11,531 nucleotides of DNA from positions 1 to 11,531 of the forward strand of contig DATMSB010000075.1 in NCBI GenBank assembly GCA_035565615.1, written 5' to 3'. Within the stretch, counting starts at the first letter, position 1; each line of letters starts with the position of its first letter. The notes beneath the pieces were generated by a model. It was not told the DNA's origin. It saw only the letters and a program-made list of their open reading frames with translations, and made no database searches. Of the stretch, positions 1-5,649 are shown piece after piece. This DNA is from Vulgatibacter sp035565615. GTDB lineage: Bacteria > Myxococcota > Myxococcia > Myxococcales > Vulgatibacteraceae. The position numbers and the translations under genes were made by a program.

Positions 1-44
1 CTACTCGCCCACGATCCCCGTGGCGGGCAGCACCCTGGCGCCAG

Positions 45-134
45 CGACAACTACGGCGTCAGGCGGCCAGGGACCCACCAACCGAGCACGGACCGGCAAG
101 AATAGTTGTCGTTGGCCGGCAAGAGTAGTTGACG
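45..134. repeat. Direct and inverted short repeats, possible mobile-element end
   Basis: Two 19-base direct copies of CCGGCAAGARTAGTTGWCG lie at 93-111 and 116-134 (period 23, two mismatches). An inverted partial copy, CGACAACTA, lies at 45-53. The first bases of the window (CTACTC, 1-6) resemble the inverted form of the second copy. Such clustered terminal repeats occur at the ends of some insertion sequences, notably the IS21 type. They could also be regulator binding sites in front of the HEPN gene. No transposase frame is visible in the 128 bases available. Seen: the repeats. Inferred: that they are a mobile-element end. Confidence 0.35.
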
Positions 135-899
135 CTGATCAAGCTCGGCATGATCAAGAACCTCTTCGATTGCCTGAGCGGCACCAAGCCCTACGAGCTG
201 AACGAGGCGGTGGTGATCGCTCACGACGCGAACCTGCGCGCGGGCGAAGTCGACGCGCTCTTCGGCGCGGTCGGCATCGAGAAGATTTGCGACCGCGCGT
301 GCCGCGCCGACGCGGTCGTCGCATGGTACTGCAGCGTGCACGGACTCCACACGCCGCCGCAGCAAGGCGTGAAGCGAACAGTGCTCGAGGGGCGCTTGAA
401 CGACATCGTCGAGCGCAGAAACCAGGTGGCCCACCGTGGAGGCAACCCCACGAACCTCCTCGGAGGCGCGGACATGATCGAGGCCGTGGCGTTCATCGAG
501 AGCTTGGCGACCTCTATCTTCGGGCTGGTCGTAGGCCGTTATCTGGAGACTCACCATGCAGCGTCCCCCGGCCGCGTCGAGCTGACGTTGCGTGACGGGG
601 ATGGACCCTTCAGGGGCCGCACGGTCGTTGTTGTCGAGGAGCCCGACCAGCGGCTCTTCGTTGGGCAACCGGTGTTCGTCATCGTGGAGTCCACCGGCGC
701 TCGGTGGGGGCGCATCCAGAGCCTACGAGTCGATAATACCGATGTGCGGGAGTTGGCGGCGAACGCGAACGCGCCCAGTGGCGTCGGCGTCGGCCTGGAC
801 TTCAAGTTCCCGAGTAGCGCCGACGCGAAGCTGGTTGCCCTCGCGACCGATGACGACGTGGTGTGGAGTCCGCTGGCGTTGGCGGCGCCGGCCGCATGA
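129..899 (+). CDS. HEPN-domain protein (RiboL-PSP/MAE_28990-like), possibly 5'-truncated
   Basis: 256 residues if read from the TTG at 129; an in-frame ATG at 150 gives 249. A stop codon (126-128) directly precedes the TTG, and neither start has a clear ribosome binding site. The best signal is RNQVAH at residues 97-102, preceded by VER: the Rx4-6H motif that forms the RNase active site of HEPN domains. The surrounding helical stretch (about 20-145) resembles the RiboL-PSP/MAE_28990 HEPN groups. Members of those groups usually carry extra N-terminal helices that are missing here, so the gene may have lost its 5' end at the repeat cluster just upstream. Residues 148-248 look beta-rich and I do not recognise them. 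HEPN proteins commonly act as RNA-cleaving toxins in antiviral or toxin-antitoxin systems. The gene converges on herA with a 5-base gap. HEPN assignment is fairly sure, function is not. Confidence 0.65.
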   Translation: MTLIKLGMIKNLFDCLSGTKPYELNEAVVIAHDANLRAGEVDALFGAVGIEKICDRACRADAVVAWYCSVHGLHTPPQQGVKRTVLEGRLNDIVERRNQVAHRGGNPTNLLGGADMIEAVAFIESLATSIFGLVVGRYLETHHAASPGRVELTLRDGDGPFRGRTVVVVEEPDQRLFVGQPVFVIVESTGARWGRIQSLRVDNTDVRELAANANAPSGVGVGLDFKFPSSADAKLVALATDDDVVWSPLALAAPAA

Positions 900-904
900 C
901 TGCG

Positions 905-3034
905 TCAGCGCCGGATGATGAAGAGCGTGTTCTTGGGGCCGCGTCGCTCGGTACCCCACGCCTTGTCCTGCTGACCATTGACGATCTTCGAGACGGCGTT
1001 CGCGACGAGGCGGTTGATGCGGTTCTTGTCCTGGCGAAGGCTCTCGGGGAGCATCGCCTCGATCTTCCGCATCACGACGAACCACGGGATGCCGTCGCCT
1101 TGGAGGATCTTTTGGCGCACCTCGGAGTCCTGCTCGACGGCGGCTACGGCGCTCTCTGTGTCGGCGCGGAGCGTGTCTTGCGGGGTGACCGAGATGTCCG
1201 GGCCGTCTTCGTCGCCCGAAGCGACGGGCACCGCCGCGGCGCCGGCCGACGCCTTCGCCACAGCAGCTGCCGTCGGCGGCGTAGCAGAGGTCAGCGGGGC
1301 GCTGTCGCGCAGCTTCGTCGCGTAGTTCTCAACTGGTCCGAGCGCGTAGCCGGGGTCGCGCGTCTTGTGCATCTTCTCGAACGAGAGGATACGAAGGGGC
1401 ACCGGGTAGGCGTTGCCCTTCACACTGCTCCAAAACACGCCCTGGCCGACGAGTGGCTCGTTGAGCAGGCTACTCAGGAGGTCATCGCTGAAGTGCGCGT
1501 TCGCCTTCCGCACGTTCTGGAGATCGCTTGCCGAGAGCAGGTGGAAGATGAACCAGTTGTCGCCTTGGCTCAGAATCTCGACGGGGATGCTGCCGGGCTG
1601 CTGCGTGATGAGCACAGCGCCAAGATCGTACTTGCGGCCTTCCTTCACCCACTCGATGTAGGGCGTCGCGGCCGAGGCCTTGTCGTTCAGGACGCTCTGC
1701 GCCTCTTCGACCACAGCGATCGTCGGGATGCTCTCCGAGTCAGCGCGGGTGAACTGTTCTTGGTTCCAGTCGAAGATGCGGCGCAGAATGAGGCCGGAGA
1801 GGATCATCGAGGCGCCGCCACGGAGCTGCGACACGTCGACGACGCAGAGCTTCCCGTCACGCAGGGCGCGCAGCAACAGGTCGAGGAGGCGGCTCGCAGG
1901 GTCGTGGAGTTGTGAGACAATCTTGGTCATGTTCCCGCGCGCCGCGAGCGCCTCGGGGTCCTGGCTGTCAGCGAGGCCGAGCAGCTCCTTGATGTCGTCA
2001 AGGTCGGCGTTGTTGCGGTCTGCCCAGATAAGGTCGACGAGTTGCTCCCACCGGCCCGAGTCGAGCCCGCGCAACTTGCTGACGTTCTGCTGGTCTTGTC
2101 GCTCGGGCGGCAGCGCGATCGAGATGACGTCGGAGGGACGGAGGCGTCGGATGTCGAGCTTGATCGTGCCAGCAACGAACGACTGGTAGAACGGGCTCGG
2201 CGCCGCCCGCGAGGTGAAGACGACGATCTGATTCTCGAGCGCGGGCACGTCGCACAGCCCGGGGCGCCCCTTGTCGTCTGGCCAGAAGTACTCGCCGTCG
2301 GGGTCGAAGATCATCGTCCCGACGGGGACCTTCTTGCCGCCGCGCTTCTCGACGGTGGGCGTCTGCGAGTAGAGCGCACTGAAGAGCAGCTTGTTCAGGT
2401 TCGACTTGCCGAAGCCGGCTCGCGCGAAGACGAACGACCTGCGCGACACGAGGTTCGCGATGTCGAACTTCACCGTGATGGTCGGGTCACGGAGCTGCAT
2501 CCAGTTCTCGGCGTTCAGCCTGCCATCGCCCTTGGCGAAGATGTACTCGCCAAGCGCGAAGAAGCCGAGCTCGGCACCGGCCTGGTTGTGGCCCGCGATC
2601 TCGCGGAGCACGGCGCCCGAGGGAAACGCGACCGGGCTGCCGACGTGCGGCAGGCGTCGGTGCGACGGGACGAATACGAGCGAGCCATTGTTCTTGCGAA
2701 GGACGCCGAGCACGCGGATATTCACGCGGTACTTCAGGTAGTCCTCGCGCAGCCCCTCGGGGACGGCGCGGCGCTCGCGCACGGCGCGGATGTTGAAGTC
2801 CTCTCCGGACGGACCGCTGAGGCGCCCCTCGGAAGAGAGCGATGTAATGCGTCCGAGGACGGCCTCGTCGGGCGTTTCGAGCTGCACGAGCAAGAACTGC
2901 CCATGCATCGGCGTGTTGTGGAACTCGGTGCGGTACGGCAACGCGAGGTCGGCGTGAAACTCCATGCCGCCCTCACGGAAGCCACGGAAGACGCCGACGA
3001 CCTGAGCGTCTGGGAAGAGATTGAGGTCCGCCAT
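905..3034 (-). CDS. herA: HerA-family hexameric DNA-translocase ATPase (DUF87)
   Basis: 709 residues. The N-terminal 140 or so residues are beta-rich, as in the HAS-barrel of HerA. The RecA-like ATPase core follows: Walker A ARAGFGKS at 204-211 (first Gly replaced by Ala), a conserved IFDPDGEY at 242-249, Walker B TIAVVEEA at 438-445 with the usual HerA double Glu, and a sensor-like LITQQPGSIP at 475-484. Known HerA proteins form hexameric rings that pump DNA and stimulate the NurA nuclease. Beyond the core there is an Ala/Pro/Ser-rich linker (about 578-635) and a separate 70-residue C-terminal domain (about 638-709) that may be winged-helix; this is longer than a minimal HerA. The ATG lies 3 bases after the nurA stop, so the two genes are probably translationally coupled. 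The ribosome binding site would be inside nurA (AGGAAAG). Codon use is less GC-biased than in the genes to the right. Confidence 0.85.
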   Translation of the reverse strand: MADLNLFPDAQVVGVFRGFREGGMEFHADLALPYRTEFHNTPMHGQFLLVQLETPDEAVLGRITSLSSEGRLSGPSGEDFNIRAVRERRAVPEGLREDYLKYRVNIRVLGVLRKNNGSLVFVPSHRRLPHVGSPVAFPSGAVLREIAGHNQAGAELGFFALGEYIFAKGDGRLNAENWMQLRDPTITVKFDIANLVSRRSFVFARAGFGKSNLNKLLFSALYSQTPTVEKRGGKKVPVGTMIFDPDGEYFWPDDKGRPGLCDVPALENQIVVFTSRAAPSPFYQSFVAGTIKLDIRRLRPSDVISIALPPERQDQQNVSKLRGLDSGRWEQLVDLIWADRNNADLDDIKELLGLADSQDPEALAARGNMTKIVSQLHDPASRLLDLLLRALRDGKLCVVDVSQLRGGASMILSGLILRRIFDWNQEQFTRADSESIPTIAVVEEAQSVLNDKASAATPYIEWVKEGRKYDLGAVLITQQPGSIPVEILSQGDNWFIFHLLSASDLQNVRKANAHFSDDLLSSLLNEPLVGQGVFWSSVKGNAYPVPLRILSFEKMHKTRDPGYALGPVENYATKLRDSAPLTSATPPTAAAVAKASAGAAAVPVASGDEDGPDISVTPQDTLRADTESAVAAVEQDSEVRQKILQGDGIPWFVVMRKIEAMLPESLRQDKNRINRLVANAVSKIVNGQQDKAWGTERRGPKNTLFIIRR

Positions 3035-3037
3035 GTT

Positions 3038-4165
3038 CTATCCGTACCGCTTTCCTGCGGGGTCCGCGTCTATGAGGGCCAGCTCGTCGAGAACGGCTGC
3101 GGTTTCGCCAAGGGACTCGCGGATCGAGTTCACGATTCCCTGCTGGAGAATGTCCATGTCGAAGTCGACGAGGGCGGCGTTCTCGTGCGCCCGCTGGAGG
3201 CACCGCGGGTAGAACGGCACCGGAAAGCCTTCGATGGCATCGGCGAGCAAGCTGCCGAAGATGAGCTGGGCTTCGTTGAGCTGCGTCTCGAGCAGGTCGA
3301 CGGGCCAGATCGGGTCGCGCGGTCGACCACCGAACTTCACGAAGAACATCTTGCCGGCGACGAACTTGTTGACCTCGCCGGTTTCGACCTCGCCGCCGCG
3401 CGCGTACTCGGACCAGACGTACGCGTTCTGCTCCAGCTCACGCGAGACGTCGGCGTAGCAGGGGTAGTCGGTGCGCATGGTGCCCTCGAGCATCATGGCA
3501 AGCCGGTAGCGCTGGAGGACCTTGGAGTGCTTCGCGACCCCGACCACGTAGATGTTCCGGCGCTTGGCCTTCTGCGCGCGTAGGGCCTCCTCGATGCCCT
3601 TGCGAAGGTCGGCGAAGAGCGTCGTCGAGAAGACCTTGCTGCGCAGGAGGCCATCCCAGACGATCACCGTGTCCGTGCCGTAGTCCTTCTCGCGCACGAG
3701 CGAGAAGAGCACCGCCCACTCGGTCAGCTCCCGGTAGACCTGCACCCAGCTCGGCGAAGGCGTCGCCGGGGGCTTCTTGATCATCGGCGACAGCTCCCAG
3801 AGGAACGTGACGCCGAGGTACTTCATCATCTTGCCGAGTGGAGTCTTGGCAGTTCCGTCTTCGAGATGGCGCTTCGAGAGCGCGACGAGGTCCGACGTTG
3901 GCGTTACGACCTCAAGGCAGTACTCGTTGTTGCTCGAATCAACGACGCGAACGAGCTGCGCCATGAAGGGGTCGAACTCGATGCGGTTGTTCCCGCCGTC
4001 CGTGCCCACCAGAGACACGGCGGTGGTCTGCCTTGGCATGATCCGTCGCGCATCGCCGAGCCCCGAGCGCACCTCGGCGCGCAGCTCCTCCAGGAGCTTC
4101 CGGTCCTCGACCATCCGCTCCCGAAGTTCCTGGCGCAACTGCGCCATGCTCTCGGGGTCGATCAC
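3038..4165 (-). CDS. nurA: NurA-type 5'-3' nuclease, partner of HerA
   Basis: 375 residues from a GTG; an ATG six codons further in (4147) is an alternative start. NurA nucleases are Mn-dependent RNase H-like enzymes that resect DNA ends together with the HerA ring. Visible family features are the first metal-binding Asp in VGTDGGNN (D56), the second in VIVWDGLLRSK (D171), VVGVAKHSK with K212, and the C-terminal block PFYPRCLQRAH (Y319, H327) followed by D335. The N-terminal 35 residues are charged and probably a long helix. The gene is first in a two-gene operon with herA, in the order typical for the pair. In bacteria such pairs are often found in defence islands, though a repair role is also possible. 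The family call rests on motif order and on the HerA neighbour. Confidence 0.85.
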   Translation of the reverse strand: MIDPESMAQLRQELRERMVEDRKLLEELRAEVRSGLGDARRIMPRQTTAVSLVGTDGGNNRIEFDPFMAQLVRVVDSSNNEYCLEVVTPTSDLVALSKRHLEDGTAKTPLGKMMKYLGVTFLWELSPMIKKPPATPSPSWVQVYRELTEWAVLFSLVREKDYGTDTVIVWDGLLRSKVFSTTLFADLRKGIEEALRAQKAKRRNIYVVGVAKHSKVLQRYRLAMMLEGTMRTDYPCYADVSRELEQNAYVWSEYARGGEVETGEVNKFVAGKMFFVKFGGRPRDPIWPVDLLETQLNEAQLIFGSLLADAIEGFPVPFYPRCLQRAHENAALVDFDMDILQQGIVNSIRESLGETAAVLDELALIDADPAGKRYG

Positions 4166-4173
4166 AGCTTGAC

Positions 4174-4202
4174 ACTGTACCAGGGCGCGCCGGGCCAGTT
4201 AA
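4174..4202 (-). promoter_or_regulatory. Candidate sigma-70-type promoter for nurA-herA
   Basis: On the minus strand TTAACT (4202-4197) and TACAGT (4179-4174) are separated by 17 bases, each matching four of six consensus positions. Transcription would begin near 4167. The GTG at 4165 would then be almost leaderless, while the ATG at 4147 would have a leader of about 20 bases with a weak GAGAG. This is the only reasonable promoter seen between the tRNA terminator and nurA. Confidence 0.35.
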
Positions 4203-4284
4203 ACATCAGCGCCTCCGTCCCGCCCGAAGGCCCCCCGCTGTTAACCGCTCTCGGCTTCTCTCTCCCCGCTGGCCAGAAGAGAGA

Positions 4285-4360
4285 GCGCGAACGCCGTCCC
4301 GAGCGCCCTCGGCGCGCGCTCCTTCACGCCCGCGGTGCTCTCTGCGCGAACGCTGTCCCG
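4285..4360. repeat. Pair of 17-base direct repeats GCGCGAACGCYGTCCCG
   Basis: Copies at 4285-4301 and 4344-4360 differ at one base (C/T) and begin 59 bases apart. The flanks do not continue the similarity, so this is not a tandem duplication of a longer unit. The pair lies between the nurA promoter region and the tRNA terminator. It could be protein-binding sites, island-boundary debris, or chance in GC-rich sequence. Confidence 0.4.
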
Positions 4361-4410
4361 GAACACGGCGAACGCGCCGAGCGCCGAAGGTCGCGGAAAC
4401 GTGGGGGAGG

Positions 4411-4446
4411 AAAGGCAACGGCCCCGAGGATCGCTCCTCGGGGCCG
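4411..4446 (-). terminator. Intrinsic terminator of the tRNA-Asn transcript
   Basis: Perfect 11-base-pair stem CGGCCCCGAGG (4419-4429) / CCTCGGGGCCG (4436-4446) with a 6-base loop. On the minus strand it is followed by TTGCCTTTCC. It lies about 45 bases beyond the tRNA 3' end. A smaller hairpin (about 4460-4483, arms CGCGAA/TTCGCG plus CCTCC/GGAGG with a bulge) sits between it and the tRNA and may help 3' processing. Confidence 0.75.
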
Positions 4447-4489
4447 CTGTTGACTGGCGCCTCCCGCGAAGTTCGCGAGGAGGAGGAAA

Positions 4490-4565
4490 TGGCTCCGCGG
4501 CGAGGACTCGAACCTCGGACCCGGTGATTAACAGTCACCTGCTCTACCGACTGAGCTACCGCGGA
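4490..4565 (-). tRNA. tRNA-Asn, anticodon GTT, CCA encoded
   Basis: 76 bases forming a full cloverleaf on the minus strand. The acceptor arms are TCCGCGG/CCGCGGA, the D arm is GCTC...GAGC, and the anticodon stem is GGTGA/TCACC around loop CTGTTAA (anticodon GTT). A GGGTC variable loop is followed by T arm CGAGG-TTCGAGT-CCTCG, discriminator G and a genomic CCA at 4492-4490. It decodes AAC/AAU. A GUN anticodon makes this a target of queuosine modification, for which queF lies nearby. Its 3' end faces the NurA-HerA-HEPN block, as is common when an island has used a tRNA gene as attachment site. Confidence 0.97.
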
Positions 4566-4621
4566 ATATTCTCTTGTTCCCGCGCGCGGACCCCAGGCCC
4601 GGCGCAAAAATGCGAGCGGCG

Positions 4622-4650
4622 TTCTTACTTGGGCCCCTGGGGCCTGTCAA
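4622..4650 (-). promoter_or_regulatory. Promoter of tRNA-Asn
   Basis: A perfect -35 TTGACA (4650-4645) and a -10-like TAAGAA (4627-4622) are 17 bases apart on the minus strand. Transcription would start about 50 bases before the tRNA. The bases after the -10 are GC-rich (CGCCGC), as in stable-RNA promoters under stringent control. The spacer contains the inverted repeat GGCCCC-A-GGGGCC, which could be an operator or chance. Confidence 0.6.
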
Positions 4651-4745
4651 GCGCCGGATTTGCCGCGCCGCACCGCCCTCGCACGCCCGCGCCTCGCCCG
4701 CCGCTCTCCTATCGCCAACGAACGCCCACCCCACACTTCCCTACA

Positions 4746-4763
4746 CGCCCGTCTTTTCGGGCG
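4746..4763. other. Hairpin CGCCCG-N6-CGGGCG upstream of the DsbA-family gene
   Basis: A 6-base-pair stem with loop TCTTTT, about 85 bases before the ATG of the oxidoreductase gene. A hairpin with the same arms occurs at 5614-5631, before the next gene. It could be a leader structure or a shared site. It has no T-tract, so it is a poor terminator. Confidence 0.3.
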
Positions 4764-4834
4764 CCGCATTCTTTCGCTACAGGCCAACCCGTGCGACAAC
4801 GTCCGCGCCGATTTCGCCTGGAAGGAGCGTGAGT

Positions 4835-4840
4835 GGAGGG
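4835..4840 (+). promoter_or_regulatory. Ribosome binding site fixing the oxidoreductase start
   Basis: GGAGGG, 9 bases before the ATG at 4850. This favours that ATG over the in-frame GTG at 4829, whose nearest AAGGAG is only one base away, too close to work normally. Confidence 0.7.
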
Positions 4841-4849
4841 CACCGCACG

Positions 4850-5512
4850 ATGGCAGTAGAAGTAGAGAAGTCGCCGCTCCGCATCGACGTGATCTCGGAC
4901 ACCGTCTGTCCATGGTGCTACCTGGGCAAGCGCCGCCTGGAGGCGGCGATGGAGGCCACTGCGGACCGCTACGAGTTCCGGGTGGCGTGGCACCCCTTCC
5001 AGCTCGCCCCCGACCTTCCCCCGGAGGGCCGGGACTGGAACGCGTACACGACCGAGCGCTTCGGCTCGCTGGAGCGCCTCGCCGAGATGCAGGAGCACCT
5101 CCGCGAGGTCGGCAAGGAGGCCGGCATCCACTTCGCCTTCGAGCGGATCGGCCGCGCCGTGAACACCTTCGAGGCGCACCGGCTGATCTGGATGGCGGGG
5201 GAGGTCGGCCTGCAGGACGAAATGGTGGAGGCGATCTTCCGCGCCTACTTCCTCGAGGGCAGGGACATCGGCGACCGCGAAGAGCTGGTCCGGCTCGCGG
5301 TGGGGGTCGGCATGGACGAGGAGCGCATCCGCGGCCTCCTCGAGTCGGAGATCGGCGTCGCCGAGGTGCGGGCGGAGCTGGAGCAAGCCCGGCGCATCGG
5401 GATCACGGCGGTCCCGTTCTTCGTGGTGGACGGGAAGTTCTGGGTGGCGGGGGCGCAGCCCCCGAAGGTGTTCGTCGAGGCCTTCGAGCGCGCCGCCCGC
5501 GAGCAGGCCTGA
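4850..5512 (+). CDS. DsbA-family (FrnE-like) thiol oxidoreductase
   Basis: 220 residues, the normal size for FrnE/DsbA-like cytoplasmic oxidoreductases. The thioredoxin-fold active site CPWC is at residues 20-23, right after the first beta strand (RIDVISDTVCPWC). A helical insertion follows, and the thioredoxin cis-Pro loop is ITAVPFFVVDGKFWVAGAQ near residues 184-202. There is no signal peptide, so it should act in the cytoplasm. Known relatives include FrnE of Deinococcus (oxidative-stress tolerance) and 2-hydroxychromene-2-carboxylate isomerase-like proteins; a substrate cannot be named. A good GGAGGG supports the ATG at 4850. The gene diverges from tRNA-Asn and appears monocistronic, with 137 bases before the next gene. 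Confidence 0.9.
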   Translation: MAVEVEKSPLRIDVISDTVCPWCYLGKRRLEAAMEATADRYEFRVAWHPFQLAPDLPPEGRDWNAYTTERFGSLERLAEMQEHLREVGKEAGIHFAFERIGRAVNTFEAHRLIWMAGEVGLQDEMVEAIFRAYFLEGRDIGDREELVRLAVGVGMDEERIRGLLESEIGVAEVRAELEQARRIGITAVPFFVVDGKFWVAGAQPPKVFVEAFERAAREQA

Positions 5513-5613
5513 GACCCTCACCCGACCACCCGGCACCAGGCCGGCAGGCGCCCGACCTCCCGCTTCGGTTGCGCCCCGGCGCGACCTGGGCCATTTTGCC
5601 TTGCCCCGAAAAC

Positions 5614-5631
5614 CGCCCGAGCCTTCGGGCG
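5614..5631. other. Hairpin CGCCCGA-N4-TCGGGCG before the DUF2058 gene
   Basis: A perfect 7-base-pair stem with loop GCCT, ending 18 bases before the ATG at 5650 and followed by CGAACCTTT. It could be a weak terminator for the oxidoreductase gene or a leader structure of the DUF2058 gene. Its arms match the hairpin at 4746-4763. Confidence 0.35.
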
Positions 5632-5649
5632 CGAACCTTTCGAGACGAC

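Larger units (their letters stand above)
4166..4418. other. Non-coding spacer between nurA and the tRNA-Asn terminator
   Basis: No convincing gene is seen here. The stretch holds the candidate nurA promoter at its left end, a CT/GA-rich imperfect inverted repeat near 4255-4286, and a pair of 17-base direct repeats (listed separately). The open frames crossing it on both strands are low-complexity Arg/Ala/Gly-rich translations typical of chance reading in GC-rich DNA. If an island was inserted at the tRNA, its right boundary should lie in or beside this spacer. Confidence 0.5.

Noticed and set aside
863..1915. 350-codon open frame on the + strand
   Set aside because: Antisense shadow of the herA 3' half; no recognisable motif.
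2042..3583. 513-codon open frame on the + strand
   Set aside because: It is antisense to herA and nurA, Arg/Leu/Glu/Val-rich without domain character, while both minus-strand genes have clear family motifs.
4206..4607. Open frames on both strands across the tRNA region
   Set aside because: They read through an intact tRNA gene and its terminator; the composition is that of chance frames.
4574..4849. N-terminal extension of the oxidoreductase frame
   Set aside because: Arg/Ala/Pro-rich, reaches the tRNA leader, and a strong ribosome binding site precedes the ATG at 4850.
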